Source of the DNA: Oceanobacillus indicireducens
GTDB lineage: Bacteria; Bacillota; Bacilli; Bacillales; Amphibacillaceae
Direction: 5' to 3'
Length of the DNA: 64,000 nt
Assembly: GCF_014647195.1 (NCBI RefSeq)
Contig: NZ_BMOS01000003.1
Span: 1 to 64,000, forward strand
The notes under the pieces: model-generated
The model's database searches: none
What the model was told of the DNA's origin: nothing
What the model saw: only the letters and a program-made list of their open reading frames with translations
Made by a program: the position numbers and the translations under genes
Shown here: piece after piece, positions 15,260 through 24,776 of the stretch
How the letters are laid out: every line of letters begins with the position of its first letter
Numbering within the stretch: position 1 is the first letter of the stretch

Positions 15260-15291
15260 TTGTATAAGAAACTATAAAATAAAAATGCTGT

Positions 15292-15470
15292 GATAACATG
15301 GGTATCTAGGGCTAGCCACGTCCGGCTCCAGCGCCCAACAACTATCAAACTTCACACTCCTCCAATCGATAAGTCAACATCAACTCACTGCCGTTCGTTG
15401 TGTTTCCTTTATCTCATTCCGGAGTGCTCCAGTTTGTACGTTGCTAAACGGGCGCTTTCGCCTTTGCATT
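15292..15470. repeat. GC-rich intergenic repeat of the CAGCGCC...GGGCGC type
   Basis: It begins near GGGCTAGCCACGTCCGGCTC, contains CCAGCGCCC and ends with CTAAACGGGCGCTTTCGCC. Elements with these ends are common between genes in Bacillaceae. It abuts the stop codon of the MFS gene at 15471. Only one copy is present in this window. Confidence 0.6.
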
Positions 15471-16868
15471 TTATACTCTCCGATCTTTAATATAGAACGA
15501 CATGATAAGGCCGATTAAGGATATAATTCCTGAGAAGATAAAGGAGATATTTACCCCATGAATCATTCCTTCAATCCCCTCTTCGGGTATCGTGAATGTT
15601 GTCATAATCGTTACCGGAAGTGCTGTTCCTATTGAACCTGATACCTGACGGAGTGTATTATTAACTGCCGTTCCGTGGGATATAAGGTCCGTAGGCAATA
15701 CGTTAAGTCCAGCCGTTGTGACTGGCATCATCACCATCGAAATACCAACCATACGTAAAGCATGCGTGACCGCAATGTACGTAAATGACGTTTCTGGTGT
15801 TAAAACTGCAAACATAAATGTCGAAACAGTTAAGATGACCATCCCTGAAATCGCCAGCCATCTTGCTCCGTATCTGTCAAACAGCCGACCTGTAATCGGA
15901 TTTAACAACCCTTGAATGACCGCTCCAGCAAGGAGAGCAAGTCCTGATTCAAACGCCGTAAATCCGAGCATCGTCTGCATATATAATGGTAATACAATTG
16001 CTGCTCCGATTACTGCGATGAACGTAATCATCCCGAGGATTGTCGAAAGAGTAAACATTTTATATTTCATTACCCGGAATTCTAAAATCGGTTGATCTAA
16101 CTTGAACTGACGGGTAATGAACCAAGCGAGCGTGGTAATCCCTACTCCAAAGCCAATCAGGACTTCCATGCTTCCCCATCCGGCACTTCCAGCAATACTG
16201 AATGCATAAAGAATTCCTCCGAAACCGAATGTCGACAGAATAATCGAAAGCACATCCAACTTGGGCTTCGTCTGCTTCGTTACATTTTTTAATATAAAAT
16301 ATGCGAGAATGATGTCAACTATTGCGATTGGAAGAATCATCCAGAACAGCCAACGCCAGGATGCTGCTTCTACAATATAGCCGGAAAGAGATGGTCCGAT
16401 TGCCGGTGCAAACGCAATAACAAGCCCGAACATTCCCATTGCTGTTCCCCGTTTTTCAATCGGGAAGATAAGCATGAGAATCGTCTGCATAAGCGGCATC
16501 ATAATTCCAGCACCTGCTGCTTGTAAAATCCTCCCTAACAACAGTACTTCAAAGCTTCCTGATATTGCAGCTGTTAATGTCCCTAATGAGAATAAACTCA
16601 TCGCTGTTAAAAATAAACTGCGGGTTGTAAACCGTCCGATAAGAAACGCAGTAATCGGAATCATAATCCCATTTACAAGCATGAAAACGGATTGCAACCA
16701 CTGAACAGTATTCTCCGTCAAATCGAGATCAACCATTATTTTAGGTAATGCCGTTCCAAGTAATGTCTGGTTTAAAATTGCTACAAAGGCACCAGAAATA
16801 AGCACAATAACCAATGGTACACGATTGAAATTTTGGACACTTTGATCCTTTGTTAAATTTTCTCCCAT
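15471..16868 (-). CDS. MFS transporter, DHA2 (14-helix) drug-efflux family
   Basis: The 465-residue membrane protein has about 14 helices and typical DHA2/EmrB-LmrB marks. These are LNQTLLGTALPKIMVDL in helix 1, WLQSVFMLVNGIMIP, GRILQAAGAGIMMPL (motif B with Arg) and GPSLSGYIVEAASWRWLF (motif C). It should exchange protons for hydrophobic drugs or other small molecules. The start is the ATG at 16868 behind AAGAAGGAATAA; the longer frame adds a basic leader without a ribosome site. No regulator is adjacent, so the substrate cannot be narrowed. Confidence 0.9.
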   Translation of the reverse strand: MGENLTKDQSVQNFNRVPLVIVLISGAFVAILNQTLLGTALPKIMVDLDLTENTVQWLQSVFMLVNGIMIPITAFLIGRFTTRSLFLTAMSLFSLGTLTAAISGSFEVLLLGRILQAAGAGIMMPLMQTILMLIFPIEKRGTAMGMFGLVIAFAPAIGPSLSGYIVEAASWRWLFWMILPIAIVDIILAYFILKNVTKQTKPKLDVLSIILSTFGFGGILYAFSIAGSAGWGSMEVLIGFGVGITTLAWFITRQFKLDQPILEFRVMKYKMFTLSTILGMITFIAVIGAAIVLPLYMQTMLGFTAFESGLALLAGAVIQGLLNPITGRLFDRYGARWLAISGMVILTVSTFMFAVLTPETSFTYIAVTHALRMVGISMVMMPVTTAGLNVLPTDLISHGTAVNNTLRQVSGSIGTALPVTIMTTFTIPEEGIEGMIHGVNISFIFSGIISLIGLIMSFYIKDRRV

Positions 16869-17067
16869 ATATTTATTCCTTCTTTCCTCATACGAATAGC
16901 TACACGTAACTTTATATTTTAGCATTATTTTTCTTTAGAAACAATCTTAACGACCACTAACCCTTTTTACTTTCTTAAAAACTTACGCTGTATTGAAGTA
17001 GTTAGTTTAGTTCTTCCCATTTTTGGATAAGTTAATAGATATCACGATGAAAAGGAGTCAAGCCTCT

Positions 17068-17616
17068 ATGAAGAAAATAATGACATTATTTTTGATTCTG
17101 CTGCTATCCGCTGTTCTTGCAGCTTGTGGGAATAGTAATAAAGCGACAGAAACACCGAATAACGATACAACAACGGAAGAACCAAATGATGGTGCAGCTG
17201 GTGGAGACATAAATGATGATAATCAAACAGATGATAACAACGGAGCCAATAATAACCAAACGAAGGGAGACAGTGATCAGGCCGATTTCTCAAATGATTA
17301 CGTCTTTACGAGTTTCGATTTAGAAGTTGATATTGAAAATAACGACGATGCAATCGATGTTGATTATGAAGTGGACATAGATGAGAATGAAACCGAAGCA
17401 TCTTATGAGAACAAACCTGAAAACATCAATTTACGTGGAAACGAAGCAATGGAAGAGCTTGACAACATCTTCACTTCCTTCCAGTTTGATGAAAATACAC
17501 CAGATGAAGAAGTGATCAACGAAGTGCTCCAAGCTTTCAACATCCCAGAAGATGCTGCCAAAGTCGATTTGGAAATTGAATATGGAGATAATGTGGAAAA
17601 AGAATATAGAAGGTAA
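17068..17616 (+). CDS. YusW-like lipoprotein
   Basis: The 182-residue precursor starts with a lipoprotein signal (MKKIMTLFLILLLSAVLAAC) whose lipobox ends at Cys20. The mature protein would be anchored to the outer face of the membrane. A low-complexity Asn/Asp/Thr-rich acidic linker (21-75) follows. A C-terminal YusW-type domain (about 85-182) begins at YVFTSFDLEVDIEN and repeats the FTSF...EY theme. The start at 17068 is chosen because AAAAGGAG lies upstream and the signal peptide begins there. The function is unknown. Confidence 0.8.
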   Translation: MKKIMTLFLILLLSAVLAACGNSNKATETPNNDTTTEEPNDGAAGGDINDDNQTDDNNGANNNQTKGDSDQADFSNDYVFTSFDLEVDIENNDDAIDVDYEVDIDENETEASYENKPENINLRGNEAMEELDNIFTSFQFDENTPDEEVINEVLQAFNIPEDAAKVDLEIEYGDNVEKEYRR

Positions 17617-17624
17617 GAAATAAT

Positions 17625-17773
17625 AAAGTGCAACTCATTCAGTGGGGTTCCCTTACCCCCCACTGAATGTTAGTTGAACAGAATCAGGTATTTACGGATT
17701 GTTTACCCCTCCTTCACATATTGGGCTTCCCTCATGTTTAGAGGGGGGGTATTACAGACCGTTAATACGTGAT
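17625..17773 (+). repeat. 150-bp dispersed element, copy 3 (tandem, first)
   Basis: A full-length copy from AAAGTGCAAC to ACGTGAT. Stem 1 is ATTCAGTGGGG with CCCCACTGAAT. Stem 2 joins the TATTTACGGATTGT side to ACAGACCGTTAATA. It is followed directly by copy 4 with no spacer other than the shared ATAAA junction. Confidence 0.88.
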
Positions 17774-17923
17774 AAAGTGAAACTTCATTCAGTGGGGTAT
17801 CCTTCCCCCCACTGAATGTTAGTTGAACAGAATCAGGTATTTACGGACTGTTTATCCCCTCCCTTCACATATTGGGCTTCCCTCATGTTTAGAGGGGGGT
17901 ATTACAGACCGTTAATACGTGAT
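17774..17923 (+). repeat. 150-bp dispersed element, copy 4 (tandem, second)
   Basis: A full-length copy abutting copy 3 and about 95 percent identical to it by eye. Both ends show GATAAA (GATAAAGTG at the left, GTGATAAAAC at the right). Confidence 0.88.
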
Positions 17924-17927
17924 AAAA

Positions 17928-17967
17928 CAATCGCACGGTGCTCTGGGAAGGGCGGTGCGATTGTTTT
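17928..17967. terminator. Bidirectional terminator between YusW lipoprotein gene and yqgN
   Basis: AAACAATCGCAC pairs with GTGCGATTGTTTTT across a 16-base loop. T runs lie on both sides. Confidence 0.85.
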
Positions 17968-17977
17968 TGTCGATTTA

Positions 17978-18535
17978 TTATAAAAAACCATTCTCCGTAA
18001 CCAGATAATCGACGGGGATATCAAATGGCTCAGCTGGTACTTCCTCCACTAATTGGCCTGAATATAGTACCGAAACGGTTCGGTTAGGGAAATCTGTAAG
18101 GAAACGGTCATAATATCCCCCACCAAATCCAACCCGATAGCCGCGCTTATCAAATATAAGGCCCGGAACGATAAGTAGATCAATTTCCCGCTTTTCCACC
18201 TTTACTGTCTCATGCGGATTCGGTTCACGGAGATTGAAGTAACTTGCTTCCAATTGTTCAAAATCATCAAGCTGATAAAAATCAAGCCTTCTCTCCTCAG
18301 GGACACACTTCGGAACCGTGACTGTTTTTCCTTCTTGCCATCCCTTTCTAATCAGGGGTTCCGTATCCCATTCCAAACCACCGGAAACCGTGACCCCGAC
18401 GGTACTGGCCTGATTCCAAAGTTCAGAGGAAGTGAGATTTTGAACTATTTTCTCCTCAATTTCCGCTCTTTCCACGCTGCTGAGGTTCGTTAATCTATCC
18501 TTTGCAAGATTCCTTAAATTGAGCTTATCCAACAT
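17978..18535 (-). CDS. yqgN: 5-formyltetrahydrofolate cyclo-ligase
   Basis: This 185-residue enzyme converts 5-formyl-THF to 5,10-methenyl-THF with ATP, returning a dead-end folate to the one-carbon pool. The family's GFGGGYYDRFL motif lies near residue 138, and VPGLIFDKRGYRVG just before it. GAGGGGGCGAG precedes the ATG. It follows fhs by 18 bp in the same direction, so the two folate enzymes form an operon. Length is normal for bacterial MTHFS. Confidence 0.93.
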   Translation of the reverse strand: MLDKLNLRNLAKDRLTNLSSVERAEIEEKIVQNLTSSELWNQASTVGVTVSGGLEWDTEPLIRKGWQEGKTVTVPKCVPEERRLDFYQLDDFEQLEASYFNLREPNPHETVKVEKREIDLLIVPGLIFDKRGYRVGFGGGYYDRFLTDFPNRTVSVLYSGQLVEEVPAEPFDIPVDYLVTENGFL

Positions 18536-18553
18536 CTCGCCCCCTCTTTATCA

Positions 18554-20230
18554 TTAAAATAAACCAACAATTTTCCCTTCCGGAGTAACATCAATGTTTT
18601 CAGCTGCCGGGATCTTCGGCAAGCCCGGCATTGTCATGACTCTTCCCGTCAAGACAACAAGGAAGCCCGCTCCCGCAGATACTTTCACTTGTTGGATAGT
18701 AATATGAAAATCCTTCGGCGCCCCTCGTAATGCAGGGTCATCTGATAAAGAGTACTGTGTCTTTGCCACACAAATCGGGAGCTTATCATACCCAAGCTTA
18801 ACAAGCCTTGTAATCTCCCGCTCCGCCTCCGCTGAAATCTCAATTCCCCTTCCACCGTACACTTTCTGCACAAGCTTTTCAATCTTTGTTGGGATGGGAT
18901 CTTCCAGACTATATGGATGACGCAAGGTGCTCTCCGTTTCACAAAGCTTTACGACTTCCCGAGCAAGGTCTTCCGCCCCTTTTCCGCCTTTTGCCCAGAC
19001 ATCGGAAAGAACTACATTCACACCGATTTCTTCACATTTTTTCCTTATCACATGAAGTTCTTCCTCTGTATCTGTCGGGAATTTATTAATCGCGACAACG
19101 GAAGGAATACCGAAAACATCCTGCATGTTTTCAATATGCTTAAGCAAATTAGGCAGACCTTCTTCAACTGCTTGAATATTTTCTTCATTCAAATCAGAGG
19201 CAGCTATTCCTCCGTGCAGTTTCAAGGCGCGGACAGTTGCCACAATTACAGCCGCATCAGGTGCGATATTAGCCATCCGGCTTTTAATATCAATAAATTT
19301 CTCTGCACCCAGGTCCGCCCCGAATCCAGCCTCGGTCACCGTATAATCCGCATATTTCAATGCAAGTTTTGTCGCCATAATACTATTACAGCCATGGGCA
19401 ATATTTGCAAACGGTCCACCATGGATAAGGGCTGGTGTTTTTTCCAAGGTTTGCACAAGATTCGGCTTTAATGCATCCTTAAGTAAGGCAGCCATCGCTC
19501 CGTGAGCCTTGAGTTCGCCAGCTTTCACCGGTTCATCATCGTAATTGTAACCGATAATAATTTCTCTTAGTTTTTCCTTTAGTTCGTTTAGATCATTGGA
19601 AAGACAAAGGATAGCCATAATTTCGGAAGCGACTGTAATATCGAACCCATCTTCCCGTGGCACCCCATTCTTCTCCCCACCCAGACCATTCACGATATGG
19701 CGGAGTTGTCTATCATTCATATCGACTACACGCTTCCAAGTGATTTTCCGGGTATCAATATTCAATTTATTTCCTTGATGGATGTGGTTGTCGATAAGTG
19801 CAGCAAGGAGATTATTAGCAGCTCCGATTGCGTGAAAGTCTCCTGTAAAATGCAGATTTATATCTTGCATCGGCACAACTTGCGCATATCCACCACCGGC
19901 AGCACCGCCCTTTATTCCGAAAACCGGACCAAGTGATGGTTCCCTTAAAGCGAGCATTGCTTTTTTACCGATTCGCTTTAAGCCGTCACCGAGACCAACT
20001 ACAGTCGTCGTCTTTCCTTCACCTGCGGCCGTCGGGTTGATTGCCGACACAAGAATGAGCTTGCCGTCGGGAGCTTCGCGCATTTTTTGTAAAGCGGTAA
20101 AATTTACTTTCGCCTTATACTTCCCATACAATTCAATATCACTCTTGTCAAACCCTGCTTGATCGGCAATTTTCGTTATCGGCTCCATTTCAACAGATTC
20201 CGCAATTTCAATATCTGTTTGATAGGTCAT
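18554..20230 (-). CDS. fhs: Formate--tetrahydrofolate ligase
   Basis: The 558-residue enzyme joins formate and THF with ATP to make 10-formyl-THF. The nucleotide-binding loop [12 protein letters not shown] is at about 66-77, followed by [20 protein letters not shown] and the [14 protein letters not shown] signature. Length and both signatures are standard. It is the first gene of fhs-yqgN. B. subtilis lacks fhs but many other Bacillaceae carry it. Confidence 0.97.
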   Translation of the reverse strand: MTYQTDIEIAESVEMEPITKIADQAGFDKSDIELYGKYKAKVNFTALQKMREAPDGKLILVSAINPTAAGEGKTTTVVGLGDGLKRIGKKAMLALREPSLGPVFGIKGGAAGGGYAQVVPMQDINLHFTGDFHAIGAANNLLAALIDNHIHQGNKLNIDTRKITWKRVVDMNDRQLRHIVNGLGGEKNGVPREDGFDITVASEIMAILCLSNDLNELKEKLREIIIGYNYDDEPVKAGELKAHGAMAALLKDALKPNLVQTLEKTPALIHGGPFANIAHGCNSIMATKLALKYADYTVTEAGFGADLGAEKFIDIKSRMANIAPDAAVIVATVRALKLHGGIAASDLNEENIQAVEEGLPNLLKHIENMQDVFGIPSVVAINKFPTDTEEELHVIRKKCEEIGVNVVLSDVWAKGGKGAEDLAREVVKLCETESTLRHPYSLEDPIPTKIEKLVQKVYGGRGIEISAEAEREITRLVKLGYDKLPICVAKTQYSLSDDPALRGAPKDFHITIQQVKVSAGAGFLVVLTGRVMTMPGLPKIPAAENIDVTPEGKIVGLF

Positions 20231-20350
20231 CTGCTTACTCCTCCTTTATAATCAACCTTGCTAACTATTTTTCATTACTCAAATTGGATTACTTTTATCC
20301 CTAGGATGCGCATCCGTTAACCGAGCAACCGAATCGCTATCATGGCTCTA

Positions 20351-20375
20351 AAAAAAGAAACGGCGAAGTTATTTT
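20351..20375 (-). terminator. Probable terminator of the GNAT gene
   Basis: GCGAA-AATAAC-TTCGC followed by CGTTTCTTTTTTT on the minus strand. The stem is short, so confidence is moderate. Confidence 0.5.
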
Positions 20376-20404
20376 CGCTGCTGAATATAAGCAATTAGCA
20401 GTAT

Positions 20405-20893
20405 TTATTCATGTATATTCCATACCATTCGAATTGTATGTATAGTATGTCCTTCTAATTCATCATCAAATTCAGAAATCTTATAAAATCCTTTCCGTTT
20501 GTAGAACTGGATTGCTTTTATGTTCTGACGTTCCACATGAAGGGAAATCTTTTCCGCAGCTAATTGATCGCTCCCAATCTCTAATAGGGCACTGCCGATT
20601 CCCTTTCCCTGGTATTCCGGATGTAGATAGATCGCGTGTAAGTGAACGCTGTCATCTGAATATACTTGCGAATAATTAGCAAACCCAATCAGTTCTTGAT
20701 TGATCAATGCTACATAAAAGTTCGAATTTCTCCGCTGCTTCTTCAACATCTTCACGCTGTAAGCCTGATTCAAGAAACTTTCCTGAATTTGTGACGGAAT
20801 AATTCCTGTATAAGTAGAATTCCAGCTGATTTTAGCAATATCCTGGATTGCCGGAATATCTTTTCTCTTCATCTTCCGAATTGTTAAGTCCAT
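20405..20893 (-). CDS. GNAT-family N-acetyltransferase
   Basis: The 162-residue protein has the GNAT fold. The N-terminal strand is LTIRKMKRKDIPAIQDIAKISW, and the acetyl-CoA loop is YLHPEYQGKGIGSALL (the Q/R-x2-G-x-G/A variant). FYKRKGF lies near the end. The chosen start (20893) follows AAGGTGAG. A longer version from 20932 overlaps the previous gene as ATGA, the layout of translationally coupled genes, and would add 13 residues. Substrate is unknown; a small metabolite or aminoglycoside-like amine is possible. Confidence 0.82.
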   Translation of the reverse strand: MDLTIRKMKRKDIPAIQDIAKISWNSTYTGIIPSQIQESFLNQAYSVKMLKKQRRNSNFYVALINQELIGFANYSQVYSDDSVHLHAIYLHPEYQGKGIGSALLEIGSDQLAAEKISLHVERQNIKAIQFYKRKGFYKISEFDDELEGHTIHTIRMVWNIHE

Positions 20894-20928
20894 CCTACTC
20901 ACCTTGCCATTAATTTCCTCGTTCTTCT

Positions 20929-21090
20929 TCATTTCCGTTTCGCTTTCCGTTCGTGATGCTCTTCAAGTATGGCCTGGCCGACTGTTGAGGCCTCAATTCC
21001 TTTCTTCACCCCAGCAGCGATAACAAAGTATAAAATAATAAATGGGACAACAAATACAAACAAATTTAATAACGATGCCAAAACATTCAC
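20929..21090 (-). CDS. Small single-helix membrane protein (53 aa)
   Basis: The GTG-started frame has GAGAGGGGG upstream. It encodes one hydrophobic helix (about residues 5-27, LLNLFVFVVPFIILYFVIAA), then a soluble charged tail ending HHERKAKRK. The stop overlaps a possible start of the downstream acetyltransferase gene as ATGA. I do not recognise the family. Called from ribosome site, topology and tight spacing. Confidence 0.65.
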   Translation of the reverse strand: MNVLASLLNLFVFVVPFIILYFVIAAGVKKGIEASTVGQAILEEHHERKAKRK

Positions 21091-21140
21091 AAGCTTACCC
21101 CCTCTCTATTATTATACTTATTTCTCCAGCTCTGTTCCAT

Positions 21141-21725
21141 CTATTTCAATCCTTGATTGTTTTGCAAGTTAATCCAGTAATCCGGGTCAGTCATTTGAAT
21201 TTCTTCTACAATGTCATCAAGATCCATCGGTGTAATGAAATAAATCGGATAATCTTCGTTTGTTTTCTTTGCCGCCTCATAAAAATAACGGACGCTCCCA
21301 GGGTACTCTTCATCCATCAGCAAAAGGCTCGCATCACTTTTCTCAACAAACCATGCATCCCGTGCTCGGAATTGGTAAGGACCTTTGTAGTCGCCAACAT
21401 ATAACGGCTTATAAAAGTCTGCTGTCATCACCATTTCCTGATATTTCTCCTGAAGCATTTCAGGCCAGCGCTTGTCCTGATTTTCAAAAGCAGGGAAAAT
21501 CGCCAGCTGAACTTCATACTCCTCTTCTTTTAAATCAAGCACAACTTCAACTGTCCAGAGCTCCACCCCCATCTGACCGGATACGATCACCCATTTCAGT
21601 CCCTCTTCGATAAATCCGATAATTCTCTTCCTTATCGCTGCTTTGATAATATGAACTTTCGGATCATTCTCTTTAAAAATTCCCATTTCAAGTGATTTAT
21701 AGCCACTTACATGTAATACTTTCAT
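21141..21725 (-). CDS. ypsA: YpsA family protein (DUF1273, SLOG-like Rossmann fold)
   Basis: The 194-residue protein matches the YpsA/UPF0398 family, with the N-terminal KVLHVSGYKSLEMGIF, the central VIVSGQMGVELW and the AWFVEKSD / LLMDEEYPGSVRYF stretches. The SLOG-like fold suggests binding of a nucleotide-derived ligand. In B. subtilis YpsA affects cell division and oxidative stress tolerance. It lies next to cotD as in B. subtilis, which supports the assignment. Confidence 0.9.
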   Translation of the reverse strand: MKVLHVSGYKSLEMGIFKENDPKVHIIKAAIRKRIIGFIEEGLKWVIVSGQMGVELWTVEVVLDLKEEEYEVQLAIFPAFENQDKRWPEMLQEKYQEMVMTADFYKPLYVGDYKGPYQFRARDAWFVEKSDASLLLMDEEYPGSVRYFYEAAKKTNEDYPIYFITPMDLDDIVEEIQMTDPDYWINLQNNQGLK

Positions 21726-21755
21726 TTACTCACCTCTTATTACATAGTCCACTAA

Positions 21756-21790
21756 TTAAAAATAGGCTGAAACGATTAAGTTCCAGCCTG
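21756..21790 (-). terminator. cotD terminator
   Basis: AGGCTGGAAC and GTTTCAGCCT pair around TTAATC on the minus strand and are followed by ATTTTTAATT. Confidence 0.75.
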
Positions 21791-21804
21791 ACTTCGCTAC
21801 TATC

Positions 21805-22221
21805 TTAACACCACTTACCGTGCTTATGCCAATGATGACCCTGATGCATTCCATAACCCGGCTGAGTTGCCCCCATGACCTGGCCTGGTCCTGCACCAGG
21901 ACCCATGCCATATCCAGGTCCCATGCCATACCCACCTGGGCCTCCCGGAGGACTATACGCACCCGCTACTTGATTTGGTCTTGGTGGGGTTTCGAAAGCT
22001 CCGCCGAATTGGTCTACACTGTTGCAAGTGTTTTGCACGGAAGTTGAATGCGGATAAAAATGCTTATTTTTCACAAGATGATGCTTCATAACAGTGGTGT
22101 GCGATGGATGCACATGGTTTACTGTACTCTCAGAGAATTTGTTGACACAGTTATGCTTTGTTGGATATACAATCGTTTTACATGCATGACAGCCACAATG
22201 CTGCCCGTGATGATGCCACAT
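21805..22221 (-). CDS. cotD: Spore coat protein CotD
   Basis: This 138-residue protein is rich in His, Cys, Gly and Pro. The N-terminal half (HHHGQHCGCHACKTIVYPTK, then HVHPSHTTVMKHH and HFYPHSTS) follows the CotD pattern of paired His/Cys clusters. The C-terminal part adds a Gly-Tyr-Met-Gly-Pro repeat (GYGMGPG, about 90-125) absent from the B. subtilis protein, then ends in HHWHKHGKWC. It is an inner-coat structural protein of the endospore. AAAGGGGATT precedes the ATG. Sporulation-specific expression is expected but no sigma-K box was confirmed by eye. Confidence 0.88.
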   Translation of the reverse strand: MWHHHGQHCGCHACKTIVYPTKHNCVNKFSESTVNHVHPSHTTVMKHHLVKNKHFYPHSTSVQNTCNSVDQFGGAFETPPRPNQVAGAYSPPGGPGGYGMGPGYGMGPGAGPGQVMGATQPGYGMHQGHHWHKHGKWC

Positions 22222-22343
22222 GATTTAATCCCCTTTCTGTTATAGATTCACTACTAACCTATGACAGTAGCCGGCAGAGTGTATAAGCAAGTACCCAGCT
22301 TTCAGGAAAATATATATGTTCGCCCGTTTCGCCAAATCATGAT

Positions 22344-23117
22344 TCAATAATGGGCAAGTAATCCTTTTTCCATTGCCACTCTTTCACAATAAATGAATAC
22401 GCCAAGTCCAAGAGCGAAATAGAACAAGGCACTTGCAAGCAGAACAAGGAAATCATTCATGGCAAATTGACTGAGGCTGACACCATGAATCATCACTTCC
22501 CGGACCATATCGAACCCTTTAACAAATGGCAGGAACTGGATGATTGGTGACAAGGATAACGGGATAAAGGCGAGTGCCATTAAGATGAACTGCAGAATTT
22601 GCAAAAATGCTTGCACCTGCTTCAATATAATGGAAATACCTGCGATGATGAAACTGATGCCAAACATACCAACAAGGGTGAGCAGCATAATCGGCACCAG
22701 TGTTACTACATCTATATTCAACCATTGACCGGCAGTTGCCATCGACACGTAAAGCAAAGCAATAACAATCGTTAAATTGATGACCGTCGTCGATAGGAGC
22801 CGTGCTGCCATTATTCGCCAGATCCCCATTGGCGACATCGATAGCTGCTCCAGCGTTCCCCGCATTGCCTCATTAATGACTTCGTATCCGATACTATTGA
22901 TAATTGTAATTGTTAAAAACCAAAAAATGTAATTCACAATTACATATTGCGTATTCGCATCCTGGGTTGTCGGATCGCCAACCATCTGGATCACTCCGAA
23001 CAAACCTAGAAAAATAATGTAAAAGGTTAAAATCATCGCAATTGTATTTGGTAAATAACGTTTTAATTCCAGATACTCTTTTTTCAAATTTGCCTTAAGA
23101 AGGTTGAGCCAAGCCAT
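22344..23117 (-). CDS. ABC-2 type transporter permease
   Basis: The 257-residue integral membrane protein has about six helices and the ABC-2 arrangement: a charged N-terminus (NLLKANLKKEYLELKRYLPN), then helices with the EAMRGTLEQLSMSP stretch between helices 2 and 3. It overlaps the ATPase gene upstream by 23 bp, so the two make one exporter. Such pairs export lipids, peptides or drugs. Nothing here identifies the cargo. Confidence 0.85.
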   Translation of the reverse strand: MAWLNLLKANLKKEYLELKRYLPNTIAMILTFYIIFLGLFGVIQMVGDPTTQDANTQYVIVNYIFWFLTITIINSIGYEVINEAMRGTLEQLSMSPMGIWRIMAARLLSTTVINLTIVIALLYVSMATAGQWLNIDVVTLVPIMLLTLVGMFGISFIIAGISIILKQVQAFLQILQFILMALAFIPLSLSPIIQFLPFVKGFDMVREVMIHGVSLSQFAMNDFLVLLASALFYFALGLGVFIYCERVAMEKGLLAHY

Positions 23118-24081
23118 TTCCGCCTTCCCCCTTTACTATTTTCATAAAGATCTGCTCGAAGTTCACCATTTCCCTGTCAATGGACTCCACCGGTGTTTTC
23201 GCCAGCTTTAATAGATCAAATAGATCATAGAACTCCTCATTCCCTGCTAAATCCACTTCAATGACTGCTTGTAAATGGTCTGTTTCTTCATATTGATAAG
23301 CTGGGAATTTCTCACGTAAAAGACGTTGCTGTTCTGTAGTAAGTGGTGCGCCTAATGTGAGCTTATAGTTTCTCACGGCAAAAAGTTTTAATAAATTATC
23401 GATTTTTTCATCAATGACAATTTGTCCTTGATTGATAATAACCGTGCGTTCACAAATATCCTGGATCACATCCATATCGTGGGAACTGATAATAATCGTT
23501 TTCTTAGCATCCTTCACAATCTGTTTTAAAATTTCCCGGACCTCATAGCTTGTTTCTATATCGATTCCAAGGGTAGGCTCATCAAGTAAAATGACCTCCG
23601 TATCAGCAAGCATCGCCACTGCAATCGCCAGCTTTTGCTGCATGCCGCGGGACAATCTATTGACGAGTTCATGTTCCTTCTCTTTCAGATGGAAGTCACG
23701 CAAGAATCTCTCAATTTTTTCCCGTACTTCCCGTTTACTCTTTCCCCGGTTCCCTGCAAAGTATTCCAGATTCTCTCTTACCGTCAAGCGCCAATACAAA
23801 TTACGGTTTCCTTCGAGCACAGCACTAATATGCCGGAGAGCTTTCAGCCGTTTCTTTTTGTTATCAATTCCCTTGATGGTAATCGTCCCTTCATCCTGAC
23901 GCAGCAGACCACAAATCATTTTAATCGTTGTCGTCTTCCCCGCCCCGTTCGGACCAAGCAACCCAAGTATTTCACCAGGATACACGGCAAAGGAAACATC
24001 TGACACCGCTTGGGTGAATTCATTTGTCTTCCGCTTCTTGTATTGTTTATGGAGATTATGTACCTCGACAATCGGCTCCAT
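23095..24081 (-). CDS. ABC transporter ATP-binding protein (DrrA/CcmA type)
   Basis: The 328-residue ATPase has Walker A GLLGPNGAGKTTT, Q-loop, signature LSRGMQQKLAIA, Walker B VILLDEPTLGID and a C-terminal extension of about 90 residues typical of DrrA-like exporters. The start at 24081 follows AAAAGGGG. An upstream ATG would add eight residues. It is the first gene of the two-gene exporter operon with the permease. Confidence 0.88.
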   Translation of the reverse strand: MEPIVEVHNLHKQYKKRKTNEFTQAVSDVSFAVYPGEILGLLGPNGAGKTTTIKMICGLLRQDEGTITIKGIDNKKKRLKALRHISAVLEGNRNLYWRLTVRENLEYFAGNRGKSKREVREKIERFLRDFHLKEKEHELVNRLSRGMQQKLAIAVAMLADTEVILLDEPTLGIDIETSYEVREILKQIVKDAKKTIIISSHDMDVIQDICERTVIINQGQIVIDEKIDNLLKLFAVRNYKLTLGAPLTTEQQRLLREKFPAYQYEETDHLQAVIEVDLAGNEEFYDLFDLLKLAKTPVESIDREMVNFEQIFMKIVKGEGGNGLAQPS

Positions 24082-24170
24082 CCTTCCATCCCCTTTTCGT
24101 ATCATTTACATGTATTGTAAGATAAGAAAACATCTACGAATACACTCCTTAGCAGGAACACTTCTCAGCC

Positions 24171-24776
24171 TTAAGACTGAAATTTGTTCTTTTGAAATAA
24201 CGGACCGTCATATACGTACGTATGGTACTCGCCCGATTCACCAAGTGGACAAACATCAAGCTTCACAATGTCCTCGATAAAATGTTGATCTATCTCTCTT
24301 CCAAGCCAATCTTTTGGAAGCTTTTCTTCATCCAGCTTTATGATTTCACTTTTATAGCCGGTCTTTACAAAGTCATGGAGCAAATCAATCGAACGCTCCT
24401 TCTTCGTCCATAACGGATAGATTGCTTCGAGATTTACCGATTGTGCAAGTTCTTCCCCCCACTTACGGTGCCCTTCCAGATAAATATCACCAAAAGCAAT
24501 TCCGTCCAACTGATACGTTTCCTTTATTTCTTCAAGTCTTCGTTTATAATCTGTGGTGTAATTTTCAAAATCGGTAACGACCCATTCGATTGGTATATTT
24601 AAACGTGCCGCCTGATCTTCCAGCCGCTTTAATTTCTCGCCGTGAGCAACTGTTTCCCCGCTCTCGTTCCACACAGTCGTCATAAGGCAAACGACCGTAA
24701 TCCCTTGTTCTATCATCCGGTGCAGGGCAAACATAGAATCTTTCCCACCACTAAAAGATAATACTGTATTTGTCAT
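24171..24776 (-). CDS. Dph6-related ATP pyrophosphatase (diphthine-ammonia ligase family)
   Basis: The 201-residue protein has the PP-loop SFSGGKDSMFALH at the N-terminus and the family motifs AFGDIYLEGHRKW and CPLGESGEYHTYVYDGP. Archaeal and eukaryotic relatives amidate diphthine on EF-2. Bacteria lack diphthamide, so the true substrate here is open; an ATP-dependent amidation of another compound is likely. Length and motif order are normal for the family. Confidence 0.85.
   Translation of the reverse strand: MTNTVLSFSGGKDSMFALHRMIEQGITVVCLMTTVWNESGETVAHGEKLKRLEDQAARLNIPIEWVVTDFENYTTDYKRRLEEIKETYQLDGIAFGDIYLEGHRKWGEELAQSVNLEAIYPLWTKKERSIDLLHDFVKTGYKSEIIKLDEEKLPKDWLGREIDQHFIEDIVKLDVCPLGESGEYHTYVYDGPLFQKNKFQS

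Noticed and set aside
17625-17923. CRISPR array
   Set aside because: Only two tandem 150-bp units abut each other with no spacers and no cas genes.
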